The notes under the pieces were generated by a model. It was given only the letters and a program-made list of their open reading frames with translations. It was not told the DNA's origin and ran no database searches. The position numbers were made by a program, and so were the translations under genes. Shown here one piece after another: positions 1-7,688 of a DNA stretch of 52,747 nucleotides. Source of the stretch: Streptococcus cuniculi (GTDB lineage Bacteria; Bacillota; Bacilli; Lactobacillales; Streptococcaceae); contig NZ_SPPD01000014.1 in NCBI RefSeq assembly GCF_004570575.1, forward strand, positions 1 through 52,747. Direction: 5' to 3'. Within the stretch, counting starts at the first letter, position 1. Every line of letters begins with the position of its first letter.

Positions 1-1
1 G

Positions 2-136
2 AATGTTATCAGAAAATGGTGTCTCTATTTCTTGAAAGTGATTCAGTTTTCAAAGAAAGACTTGAGTTATCGTCGTAAACAACGCTATATTTCTGTCCAT
101 TTGGAGGACTATTTACCACAATTATTTAGGAAGTAG
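2..136 (+). CDS. C-terminal end of an unidentified basic protein (partial, possible transposase remnant)
   Basis: An open frame enters from the window edge and stops at 134-136, giving 44 residues rich in Lys, Arg and aromatics and ending YLPQLFRK. The composition would suit the tail of an insertion-sequence transposase, but I do not recognise a family, and the start lies outside the window. It sits directly upstream of the accessory island and its non-coding RNA. It could also be a chance open frame. Confidence 0.3.
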   Translation, partial: NVIRKWCLYFLKVIQFSKKDLSYRRKQRYISVHLEDYLPQLFRK

Positions 137-246
137 ATTCAATACTGGGGAGACCGAATGTTTTGCCTGTTTTAAAATGCTTTCTAAGGACGAAAGCTCA
201 CTGGGAAACTTTTCATGCGTACGTCGTGACAAGTTTGTAAAAGTAG

Positions 247-275
247 TTGACATTTGTATGTATTTGATATATAAT
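247..275 (+). promoter_or_regulatory. Consensus sigma-A promoter of the large non-coding RNA
   Basis: TTGACA at 247-252 and TATAAT at 270-275 are both perfect consensus hexamers separated by exactly 17 bp. Transcription should begin near 282, about 10 nt before the long terminal stem of the RNA. No open reading frame with a ribosome binding site follows, which supports a non-coding product. A perfect promoter implies strong constitutive expression. Confidence 0.85.
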
Positions 276-281
276 TAAATA

Positions 282-889
282 TTCCACAGGTTTCAAATAA
301 TCAACTAAATAACTTAGTGAAGATTGCTTGACAACATGCTAAGATTGTATGCGTCATTCTCGTTACGCTAGCGATGGGATACTGTCGCTAGATAAGTAAT
401 CAATCTATGAGTGATGATAGATTGTTGCGAAGTGAAAGAATAGCAAGAGTGCGTATGATGTGGATAAAATGCGTAATTAGACCAAGATTAAACGGTGGTA
501 GCGATAATAGACGCCCCAGTGGGGAATAAGCCACTAAATCCAAATTTGGCGACTTGCGAAGCGGTGGTAATGCCAAAATAAGCTATTGTGCACATTGACG
601 ATTGAAAAGATTGTTGCTTACACTAAAAATCTGTATGAGTAGCCCAAAGGTGCATAGAAAAAACAATACTGCTAAATATTGGATATTTTCTGAACGTCGG
701 GTGAAAGTTGGAGGTAACCAGTCCTGCCTAGCCACTAAAACGCCAAGGAAGTTATGGGGTAGCTCCCTATGGCTCAGACCTTGGTCGGTTATCGGTTAAC
801 AAATTGCGTATTTTTGAAGCAGAGCGAAGGCTCATTTAGTTGATTATTTGAAGTCTATGGAGTCACCAGCCTCGTGCTGGTGTTTTTTT
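282..889 (+). ncRNA. Large structured non-coding RNA (~600 nt), ROOL/GOLLD-like candidate
   Basis: The transcript is framed by a consensus promoter (247-275) and an intrinsic terminator (864-889). Its two ends pair perfectly over 19 bp (292-310 with 834-852), closing the whole molecule. Internal perfect stems include 368-374/385-391, 401-407/418-424, 545-550/572-577 and 743-748/779-784, the last enclosing a further hairpin at 754-770. The only longer frame inside (602-799) has no ribosome binding site and starts within a structured part. It is not tmRNA (no tag peptide or tRNA-like ends), and I see no RNase P RNA signatures. Size, ornate closed structure and the nearby tRNA gene fit the ROOL class of large phage- and Firmicutes-associated RNAs; GOLLD is an alternative. 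The class assignment is inference; the existence of a structured RNA is well supported. Confidence 0.72.
864..889 (+). terminator. Intrinsic terminator of the large RNA
   Basis: Perfect 7-bp stem CACCAGC (864-870) with GCTGGTG (876-882), a 5-nt loop and seven T residues (883-889). It lies 12 nt beyond the terminal closing stem of the RNA. Confidence 0.9.
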
Positions 890-893
890 GTTG

Positions 894-933
894 CTGTTAT
901 AACAGACATTTTCGATGATTGCCGTTATAACGG
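894..933. promoter_or_regulatory. Two perfect 12-bp palindromes, probable operator pair
   Basis: CTGTTATAACAG (894-905) and CCGTTATAACGG (922-933) are each perfectly self-complementary, share the core GTTATAAC and lie 28 bp apart centre to centre. They sit between the RNA terminator and the promoter of the small-peptide gene. The spacing, close to three helical turns, suggests cooperative binding of a dimeric repressor on one DNA face. The binding protein is unknown; the small HTH protein encoded at 1363-1554 is one candidate. Confidence 0.55.
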
Positions 934-985
934 AAGCAGGAGCAAAAAATTTTAAAAAAAAATCGAAAAAAGTTTGTAAAAACAC

Positions 986-1014
986 TTGGCTACTATTATA
1001 AATAATAGTATAAT
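986..1014 (+). promoter_or_regulatory. Promoter with embedded dyad upstream of the 48-aa peptide gene
   Basis: TTGGCT (986-991) and TATAAT (1009-1014) are 17 bp apart. The spacer contains an inverted repeat, ACTATTA-TAAA-TAATAGT (992-1009), which reaches into the -10 element, so a bound repressor would occlude polymerase. An overlapping alternative promoter, TTGTAA-17-TATAAA, lies about 12 bp upstream. Confidence 0.6.
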
Positions 1015-1074
1015 ATAGACATAAGGTAAGGGGAGGTTACCTTAGATAAGAAAATCAAAAGAAAGGAAAGAGTT

Positions 1075-1221
1075 ATGAAGCTCTCAGAAATAGCTGAGTT
1101 TGTAAGCTCGGTAGGGATTGCCTTGACAGGTATCGGAGCAAGTCTAAAAGGGCTAGCAGAACTGATAAAGGCAACAAAAAAAGAACCTAAGAAAACAGCC
1201 CCAGCAAGGAAGTTTAAATAA
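1075..1221 (+). CDS. 48-aa cationic amphipathic peptide of unknown function
   Basis: The small frame starts MKLSEIAEFVSSVGIALTG and ends with a Lys/Pro-rich basic tail. The first 35 residues have a helix-like spacing of hydrophobic residues with Gly and Ser on the other face. The last 15 carry seven Lys or Arg. There is no cleavable signal peptide. An AAAGGAAAG ribosome binding site precedes the ATG, and the gene has its own promoter and a terminator directly after it, so translation is credible. I do not recognise the family. The shape is compatible with a membrane-active peptide (bacteriocin or phenol-soluble-modulin type, or a toxin) or with a small phage protein. Confidence 0.6.
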   Translation: MKLSEIAEFVSSVGIALTGIGASLKGLAELIKATKKEPKKTAPARKFK

Positions 1222-1226
1222 GGTTC

Positions 1227-1261
1227 AATAGGTTTGGGGCGAAAGCCCCTACGCCTATTTT
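1227..1261 (+). terminator. Terminator after the 48-aa peptide gene
   Basis: Hairpin with outer stem AATAGG/CCTATT and inner stem GGGGC-GAAA-GCCCC with a GNRA tetraloop, ending in a short T run. It begins 5 nt after the stop codon. Confidence 0.7.
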
Positions 1262-1286
1262 GAGTATATCATAACACGAAAGAATT

Positions 1287-1358
1287 ATGAAGCAATTAGT
1301 GATTTTTATTTTCATATTTCTAGTATATTTTTGGATTTCAAAAGATGATGAGGGGTAG
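1287..1358 (+). CDS. 23-aa single-span hydrophobic peptide
   Basis: The frame encodes 23 residues starting MKQLVIFIFIFLVYFWIS and ending KDDEG: a continuous hydrophobic stretch of about 16 residues between a basic N-terminus and an acidic C-terminus, enough for one membrane span. Its stop codon lies 4 nt before the ATG of the HTH gene and overlaps that gene's ribosome binding site, so translation may be coupled. The ribosome binding site is weak (GAAAG). Type I toxins and small phage membrane proteins have this layout. It may also act only as a leader peptide, or be a chance frame. Confidence 0.42.
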   Translation: MKQLVIFIFIFLVYFWISKDDEG

Positions 1359-1362
1359 AAAC

Positions 1363-1554
1363 ATGATCGAGGTATTATCTCAGGAAGAAATATCAAATTT
1401 ATTAGTAACGCAGTCACGCTATCAAATTTCTAAATGTACAGGAATTTCAGAACAGACCTTATCGAATTATGCAAATGGACTTACAAGAATTGAGCGCATG
1501 TCTTATGAAAATGTGCTTAAATTAACAGAATATGTAAAGGAGATTATCGAATAA
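1363..1554 (+). CDS. Small XRE-like helix-turn-helix protein (63 aa)
   Basis: The start at 1363 was chosen because GATGAGGGG lies a few bases upstream; two upstream ATG codons in frame overlap that ribosome binding site. The segment RYQISKCTGISEQTLSNYANG is a canonical helix-turn-helix with the pattern of phage Cro/C1-type repressors. The protein contains little else, ending in one helix that probably dimerises. A DNA-binding regulator of this size beside palindromic sites at 894-933 and 992-1009 suggests it controls the local island (inference). Such mini-regulators are common in streptococcal mobile elements. Confidence 0.75.
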   Translation: MIEVLSQEEISNLLVTQSRYQISKCTGISEQTLSNYANGLTRIERMSYENVLKLTEYVKEIIE

Positions 1555-1570
1555 AAACAGGATGTTTCTA

Positions 1571-1597
1571 GGACCAGTCGAAAGACCGGCCTTTTTT
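1571..1597 (+). terminator. Weak terminator after the HTH gene
   Basis: A hairpin with a GAAA loop, an imperfect stem GGACCAGTC/GACCGGCC (one mismatch and one bulge) and six T residues. Confidence 0.45.
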
Positions 1598-1772
1598 CCC
1601 GCGTTTTTTTGAAAAAATTCTTGACTTTAAGGATTGAATATGTCAGAATATAAAAGAGCGATAGGAGATAAGGTCATGATTTTTTCTATCAGACCTAAAA
1701 ACAGACCCAAAACAAAGTATTCTTTAGTTTAACAAGGTTTTAGGAACTCCCACCGGCTCCATTGTAGAATAT

Positions 1773-1860
1773 GGAAGATTACTCAAGAGGCTGAAGAGGC
1801 CGTGTTGGAAACGCGGTAGGCGTGTAACAGCGTGCGTGGGTTCGAATCCCATGTCTTCCG
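1773..1860 (+). tRNA. tRNA-Ser (anticodon GGA)
   Basis: An 88-nt gene with acceptor stem GGAAGAT/GTCTTCC and discriminator G, anticodon stem CCGTG/CGCGG around loop TTGGAAA (anticodon GGA, reading UCC and UCU), a long type-II variable arm and T-loop TTCGAAT between GTGGG and CCCAT. CCA is not encoded. tRNA-Ser genes are frequent integration targets, which may explain the accessory content upstream. Confidence 0.97.
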
Positions 1861-1868
1861 TTTTACAA

Positions 1869-1892
1869 GGTTCCCTAGGTGGAGCCTTTTTT
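1869..1892 (+). terminator. Terminator of tRNA-Ser
   Basis: Stem GGTTCC (1869-1874) pairs with GGAGCC (1881-1886) including one G-T pair, followed by six T residues. Confidence 0.85.
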
Positions 1893-2008
1893 GTTTTTCT
1901 TTACAGCTGTAGTTGTTTTTATGAAAATATTCTGTTTTTTCCATTGTTATTGAAATTTAGTCTAAATATGGTATGATGGATAACAATAAACGAACGAAGA
2001 GGTAACAA

Positions 2009-3062
2009 ATGCAGGAAAAAAATTCTCCAGACATTAGCGAAAACAGAGCTTCATTGCCATTTGGATGGTTCCTTATCCCTGAGGGCTATTCGACAGTTGG
2101 CAGAGATGGACCAGATTTCTTTGCCTCTTGATGATGAGGAGTTACGGACGCTAGTGACAGCACCGGAACAGACGGAATCTTTGCTGGATTACCTGACCGT
2201 ATTTGATGTGATTCGCCCCTTGCTCCAGACCAAGGAAGCTCTTCGACTTGCTGCCTATGATGTTGCAGCGCAAGCAGCACAAGAAAATGTCCTCTATATG
2301 GAAATTCGCTTTGCACCGCAGTTGTCCATGGATTAAGGCTTAACTGCCTTAGAGACTGTTGAAGCTGTTTTGGAAGGCATCAAGGAAGCAGAAGCAGAAT
2401 TTGGAATTGTCGCTAAAGTCTTGGTCTGTGGCTTGAAGCAAACTCCACGAGAACAGACTCAGGATATTTTTGCAGAAGTTGTAAGTCTAGCCCAAAAGGG
2501 TCTGGTAGGATTTGATTTTGCAGGAAATGAAGCAGATTTTCCGACGCAGGCATTGGAAGAGGCGATCAAAGAAACGCAAGCTCTAGGCTTACCCCTAACC
2601 TTTCACGCAGGAGAATGTGGCTGTGTCGCCAATGTCGCCCATGCCATCCAACTCGGTATTTCTCGAATTGGTCATGGCACAGCTCTATTGAAAGACCGTA
2701 CAACGATGGAGAAAGTTGTCCAATCTGGTACAACGATTGAGATGTGTCTGACCAGTAACTTGCAGACAGGAGCAGCTCCAAGGTTGGCAGACTTCCCTTA
2801 TCAGGCTCTCTATGACATGGGTGCCAATATCACGATTAACACGGATAATCGCACGGTGTCAGATACCAATTTGACCAAGGAATATGCCCTGTTTGTCCAG
2901 TATTTTGGAACCAGTAAGGCAGATTTTTATCGCTTTAACCAGAACGCCATTCGAGCTAGTTTCACAAGTGAAGCAGAAAAAGAGAAGCTCTTAAAAAAAT
3001 TGTAACACGCCTATCAAAACGAACTAAAATCAGCAGAACATCACGCCAAGCCCAGCTCGTGA
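2009..3062 (+). pseudogene. add: Adenosine deaminase, broken by a frameshift and in-frame stops
   Basis: Adenosine deaminase converts adenosine to inosine in purine salvage. The zinc-binding motif [10 protein letters not shown] near the N-terminus, FHAGE in the middle and NTDNRTVS towards the C-terminus identify the family. The natural ATG at 2009 follows AAGAGG, but an A7 run just downstream (six As would restore frame) puts it out of frame with the rest. An in-frame TAA at 2334-2336 interrupts the middle, after SMD where the family continues. Another TAA at 3003-3005 cuts off a recognisable tail (HAYQNELKS) that runs to 3062. Two nonsense changes plus the frameshift make real gene loss likely rather than sequencing error. 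A terminator overlaps the 3' end. Confidence 0.88.
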
Positions 3063-3069
3063 TGTTTTT
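3037..3069 (+). terminator. Terminator of the add locus
   Basis: ACATCACG (3038-3045) pairs perfectly with CGTGATGT (3058-3065), followed by a T run. The hairpin includes the last residual codons of the adenosine deaminase pseudogene. Confidence 0.8.
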
Positions 3070-3112
3070 CTGTATCAGATGTAAAAAATATCTACAAATC
3101 ACCATGAAAGCC

Positions 3113-3164
3113 TTTACATCTCGATAGAAATAGGATATACTGAATGAGTAAAGCAAACGTTTGC
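3113..3164 (+). promoter_or_regulatory. pulA promoter with MalR/CcpA-type operator
   Basis: TTTACA (3113-3118) and TATACT (3136-3141) are 17 bp apart. Just downstream of the expected start, the perfect palindrome GCAAACGTTTGC (3153-3164) matches the operator type of LacI-family regulators. In streptococci MalR and CcpA use such sites to control maltodextrin genes. Its position suggests roadblock repression in the absence of alpha-glucans or under glucose (inference). Confidence 0.75.
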
Positions 3165-3192
3165 GTTCAATTCGTTTCTAGGAGGATTCTAA

Positions 3193-6100
3193 ATGAAAAA
3201 AGAAACAGCTAGCAAGGAGCACCAGCACTTTAGCTTGCGTATGTTAACCTATGGTACTGCCTCGGTCCTTTTATCAGCGAGTTTTTGGATCGTGGGTAAT
3301 AGGATGGTCCAAGCAGAAGAGGCAAGTTCAGATATAGCAAAGGTGCAGGTGGATTCTGTAATACCAAAAGAAGATGGGCTAAAAGACAAGGATCAGACAG
3401 AAGACCGTCAAGAAACACCAAATAAGATTCTTGGGGAAACTAGTCAAGCGAGTGCATCTGAGCCAGTCGATTCGGACAAGGCGACAGGACAAGCTGAGAC
3501 GGAAGCGACAGTCTCTGTATTTCGGTCAGCAACTGTAGGGAAAGTGGATGAAATCAAAGAAGGATCTATCCGTCTGCACTTCAAAAAACTGCCTTCGGAT
3601 AACCTTGCGAATATTGGCTTGTGGACTTGGGATGATGTAGAGAAACCCTCTAGTCAGAATGGTGCCTGGCCTGTGGGAGCCACTAAGTTTTCAGAGGCGA
3701 AGCAAGATGAGTATGGCTATTATCTAGATGTGCCCTTATCTGCAACAAAGCGGAAAAAAATCAGCTTCTTAATCAATGACATAGCAGGTCAAAATCTGAC
3801 AGGGGATAAAACGGTGGAGTTGCTCAGTTCTCAGATGAATGAAATCTGGCTGGATGATGCCTACACTCCCTATCCCTATGAGCCGATAGCGGAAGGCATG
3901 GTGCGGATCAATTATCTGCGTTCAGACAACAACTATGACCGCAAGTCCTTGTGGTTGTGGGGAGATGTGGAACAGCCTACGACGAATTGGCCTGATGGGG
4001 TTGATTTTGATAAGCAGGGCAAGTATGGATCCTATGTTGATGTTAAATTGACTGATGTGGCTAAATCAATCGGCTTTTTGTTACTAGATGAGAGCAAGTC
4101 AGGCGATGATGTGAAGATTCAGCCAAATGATTACCGTTTTACAGACCTGAAAAAACATCGCCAGCTTTTCGTGAGAGATGCCGATCCTATGATTTATACC
4201 AATCCTTATTTTGTCAATAATATTCGATTGACAGGAGCACAACAGATTCGTCCAACTGAAATTGAAGCAACCTTTACCACTTTGGAAAATGCTGTAAAAG
4301 AAGAGCTATTAAAGAACATACAGGTGAAAAATAAGGACAATCAACCTGTAGAAATCAAGGATATTGTCTTGAATGAACCTGCGAAAAAAGTCATGATTCA
4401 AGGAGAGTTTGATGAGGAGCACTCTCCTTATACAGTAAGTTATGGAAGTGAGCTATTTAAGACAGGTATGAATTGGCAGTTGAAAGATAACTTGTATCAA
4501 TATGATGGTGAGCTGGGGGCCCGTGTGACAGAAAATGGTCAAAAAGTTGCCGTGACCCTATGGTCACCAAGTGCAGATCAGGTGTCACTAGTGGTCTATG
4601 ATAAAGAAGATCAAGGAAAGGTGATTGGCAGAGTTGCCATGACCAAAGGGGAAAAAGGAACCTGGTATGCAGACTTGACCGCAGATAGTGACCTAGGGAT
4701 TAGGGACTATCGTGGCTACTATTACCACTATGAAATCAAGCGGGGTGACCAATCTGTCTTAACCTTGGATCCTTATGCCAAGTCTTTAGCTGCCTGGAAC
4801 AGCGATTTGGCAGGGATAGATCCTTCTTATAAAGTAGCTAAAGCAGCCTTTGTAGACCCAACAGAAGTCGGACCAAAAGACTTGACTTATGCTAGTATCT
4901 CAGGCTTTAAAGACCGGAAAGATGCAGTGATTTACGAAGCCCATGTCCGTGATTTTACGTCTGATCAGGCGATTGCAAATGACTTGAAGGCACAGTTTGG
5001 AACCTTCTCAGCTTTTGTGGAGAAATTGGATTATCTAAAAGAGCTGGGTGTGACCCACATTCAGCTATTGCCTGTCCTTAGTTATTACCATGTCAATGAA
5101 CTCAAAAATGCAGAGCGGATGGACGAATACGCTTCTAGTAATAGCAACTATAACTGGGGCTATGACCCGCAGAATTATTTCTCTCTAACAGGTATGTATT
5201 CGAGCGATCCGACCAATCCGAGTGCGCGCATCGCAGAATTTAAGGAGCTGGTCAATGAAATTCACAAGCGTGGTATGGGGGTCATCTTGGATGTCGTCTA
5301 TAATCACACAGCGAAAACGGATCTTTTTGAAGATTTAGAGCCAAATTATTATCATTTTATGGACGCAGATGGTACTCCGCGAACCAGCTACGGTGGCGGT
5401 CGTTTTGGAACAACCCATTATATGAGCCGTCGGGTTTTGGTGGACTCTATCAAGTATTTGACTGACGAATACAAGGTGGATGGTTTCCGCTTTGACCTGA
5501 TGGGGGACCATGATGCTGAAACCATTCAAAAGGCTTACGATGAAGCAAGAAAGCTCAATCCCAATCTCGTGATGCTAGGAGAAGGTTGGACAACCTACTC
5601 AGGGGATGAAAACAAACCTATTCAGCCTGCTGACCAGTCTTGGATGAAATTCACCAATTCGGCCGCGGTATTTTCAGATGATATCCGCAATACGCTGAAG
5701 TCAGGTTATCCTAATGAAGGTACGCCGGCCTTTATCACCAATGGAAAACAGGATATTGAAAAAGTTTTCCGCAATATCAAGGCGCAGCCAACAAACTTTG
5801 TAGCAGATGATCCAGGTGATGTCATCCAGTACATTGCAGCTCATGATAATTTGCCATTAGCAGACATTATCGCCCAGTCGATTAAAAAAGACCCTACCAA
5901 GCCGGAAAATGAAAAGGAGATTCATCGCCGTCTCCGTCTGGGGAATCTCATGATTTTGACCTCTCAAGGGACACCATTTATCCATTCGGGTCAAGAATAT
6001 GGTCGGACCAAGCAATTCCGCCACCCAGACTATCGCACGCCCGTCTCAGACGATAAGGTGCCAAACAAGTCTCATCTGTTGACCAATGAAGACGGTAGCC

Positions 6101-7635
6101 CATTTGATTATCCATATTTTATCCATGATTCCTATGATTCAAGCGATGCGGTCAATCATTTTGACTGGAGCAAGGCGATAGACAGCGTAGCCTATCCTGA
6201 ACATGTAAAAAGCCGTGCCTATACGGCAGGCTTGGTGGCTCTGCGTAAATCCACAGATGCTTTCAAGTTAGCCTCTAAAGAAGAAGTTGACAAACGCGTG
6301 ACCTTGCTGACGACAGCAGGAAAAGATGGTGTTGAAAAAGAAGATCTTGTTTTGGGTTACCAGACTGTCGCAAGCAATGGTGATGTCTATCTGGTCTTTG
6401 TCAACGCCGATATCAAGGAGCGCCATTTTACAGTCAAACAATCTCTGAAGAATGCAGCCGTACTAGCAGACGGAAAACAAGCAGGTACAGAAGCGATTAA
6501 AACGCCAGAGGGGATCCAGTTCACCGAAAATGGCTTGACCCTTGCGCCGCTGACCGCAACGGTTTTACGGATTGCAAAAGAAGATGCGCAGATACCACCG
6601 AGTGGAGACAAAATAGTCAAAGGATCGGTGATTATTAAATATCGCGACATCAACGATCGAGTATTGAAAGACAATGCCCTTGTTCACTATAATGCAGCAG
6701 TCGATACTGCCTACAATACGGAAGAATCCGAACACAAGACACAGACGATTGTGGGCTACGATGGCAAAACTTATACATTAGCTCCAGCAGGAACTTACAA
6801 GGTTGGAGAGGTGGATGAACATAGTCATTTAGTCTCTTCAGCACCTACGGCTGGTCGAGTGGTAGGAAATACTACTCTGGTTGTGACCTATGTTTACCAA
6901 GAAGTCCCAGCTTCATCAGACACACAAGACAATCCGCAACCAACACCGCAGACAGATGCGGATAAGACCACACCGACTGCTGATACAGTAGAAAGAAAAG
7001 AGGGCGAGTTGACGGTGGCTGACGTTACAGGTGCAGTCAAAGATAAGGGCAACGGTACAGTTACTCTCAAAGACGGCACGCAGTTGCCAAGCACAGTGGG
7101 CGAACATAATGTTCCAGTTGTAGTGACTTATCCAGATAATAGTACTGATGAGCTTGATGTCCTCGTTAAGATTATTGCGAAGTCTGATGCAGAGAAGACC
7201 AGCCCAACGGTTTCTCATGTGACGAAACCAGAAGGTGAGTTGAATGAGTCAGATATTATAGGAGCAGTAGCAGAGATAGGTCAAGGGACGGTTCAGCTTG
7301 CCCCAGGTACGGAGTTACCAACTAGGGCGGGTGAATATGGTATTTCAGTTATCGTGACCTACCCTGATAATAGTAGGGACGAGTTGGTTGTCCCTGTCAC
7401 CCTTACTCCTAAGACAGATGATCAGAAAACACCACCGCCAAGTTCTATTCGATCAGAGCCACCAAAGGTGAGTGACCAGTCCCAGCCGCAAGATGAGCCA
7501 AGAACGCCAGGAAGAAAGAATCGGAAAGGCTTACCAAGAACAGGTAGCGAGTCCTCAACGGCAGGCTTCTGGCTAGCTATTCTATCGCTTGCAGCAGGAC
7601 TAGCCATGGTTAGAAAAAATAAAAAGAGCGAGTAA
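3193..7635 (+). CDS. pulA: Cell-wall-anchored type I pullulanase (SpuA/PulA type)
   Basis: This 1480-residue surface enzyme hydrolyses alpha-1,6 branches of pullulan, starch and glycogen. Domain order: signal peptide with a YSIRK-like segment (FSLRMLTYGTASVLL), a linker, two CBM41-type starch-binding modules (about 110-335, each with a Trp-rich W-W-D/G-V core), an N-terminal set-like module, and a GH13 catalytic domain. The latter has the type I pullulanase motif YNWGYDP (653-659), nucleophile Asp768 in GFRFDLMGD, acid/base Glu797 in LGEGW and Asp885 in AAHDN. After it come a MucBP-like module (about 1140-1235), two Rib-type repeats (about 1255-1410), and LPRTG (1447-1451) with a hydrophobic span and basic tail for sortase A. 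Pneumococcal SpuA is shorter, so the Rib stalk is an extension. The start is set by AGGAGG 7 nt upstream. Confidence 0.93.
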   Translation: MKKETASKEHQHFSLRMLTYGTASVLLSASFWIVGNRMVQAEEASSDIAKVQVDSVIPKEDGLKDKDQTEDRQETPNKILGETSQASASEPVDSDKATGQAETEATVSVFRSATVGKVDEIKEGSIRLHFKKLPSDNLANIGLWTWDDVEKPSSQNGAWPVGATKFSEAKQDEYGYYLDVPLSATKRKKISFLINDIAGQNLTGDKTVELLSSQMNEIWLDDAYTPYPYEPIAEGMVRINYLRSDNNYDRKSLWLWGDVEQPTTNWPDGVDFDKQGKYGSYVDVKLTDVAKSIGFLLLDESKSGDDVKIQPNDYRFTDLKKHRQLFVRDADPMIYTNPYFVNNIRLTGAQQIRPTEIEATFTTLENAVKEELLKNIQVKNKDNQPVEIKDIVLNEPAKKVMIQGEFDEEHSPYTVSYGSELFKTGMNWQLKDNLYQYDGELGARVTENGQKVAVTLWSPSADQVSLVVYDKEDQGKVIGRVAMTKGEKGTWYADLTADSDLGIRDYRGYYYHYEIKRGDQSVLTLDPYAKSLAAWNSDLAGIDPSYKVAKAAFVDPTEVGPKDLTYASISGFKDRKDAVIYEAHVRDFTSDQAIANDLKAQFGTFSAFVEKLDYLKELGVTHIQLLPVLSYYHVNELKNAERMDEYASSNSNYNWGYDPQNYFSLTGMYSSDPTNPSARIAEFKELVNEIHKRGMGVILDVVYNHTAKTDLFEDLEPNYYHFMDADGTPRTSYGGGRFGTTHYMSRRVLVDSIKYLTDEYKVDGFRFDLMGDHDAETIQKAYDEARKLNPNLVMLGEGWTTYSGDENKPIQPADQSWMKFTNSAAVFSDDIRNTLKSGYPNEGTPAFITNGKQDIEKVFRNIKAQPTNFVADDPGDVIQYIAAHDNLPLADIIAQSIKKDPTKPENEKEIHRRLRLGNLMILTSQGTPFIHSGQEYGRTKQFRHPDYRTPVSDDKVPNKSHLLTNEDGSPFDYPYFIHDSYDSSDAVNHFDWSKAIDSVAYPEHVKSRAYTAGLVALRKSTDAFKLASKEEVDKRVTLLTTAGKDGVEKEDLVLGYQTVASNGDVYLVFVNADIKERHFTVKQSLKNAAVLADGKQAGTEAIKTPEGIQFTENGLTLAPLTATVLRIAKEDAQIPPSGDKIVKGSVIIKYRDINDRVLKDNALVHYNAAVDTAYNTEESEHKTQTIVGYDGKTYTLAPAGTYKVGEVDEHSHLVSSAPTAGRVVGNTTLVVTYVYQEVPASSDTQDNPQPTPQTDADKTTPTADTVERKEGELTVADVTGAVKDKGNGTVTLKDGTQLPSTVGEHNVPVVVTYPDNSTDELDVLVKIIAKSDAEKTSPTVSHVTKPEGELNESDIIGAVAEIGQGTVQLAPGTELPTRAGEYGISVIVTYPDNSRDELVVPVTLTPKTDDQKTPPPSSIRSEPPKVSDQSQPQDEPRTPGRKNRKGLPRTGSESSTAGFWLAILSLAAGLAMVRKNKKSE

Positions 7636-7647
7636 TGCGTTCTTACT

Positions 7648-7685
7648 AAAAAATCTCTGAAACAATCGTGTTTCAGAGATTTTTG
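7648..7685. terminator. Bidirectional terminator between pulA and the ABC operon
   Basis: AAAAAATCTCTGAAAC pairs with GTTTCAGAGATTTTT with A and T runs on either side, so it can stop both convergent transcripts. Confidence 0.9.
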
Positions 7686-7688
7686 TGG

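Noticed and set aside
282..889. tmRNA, RNase P RNA or group II intron as identity of the large RNA
   Set aside because: No tag-peptide frame or tRNA-like ends, no recognisable RNase P signatures, and no GUGYG 5' end or domain V hairpin.
1640..1732. A 30-codon frame upstream of tRNA-Ser
   Set aside because: No ribosome binding site and no recognisable composition; it lies in the tRNA leader.
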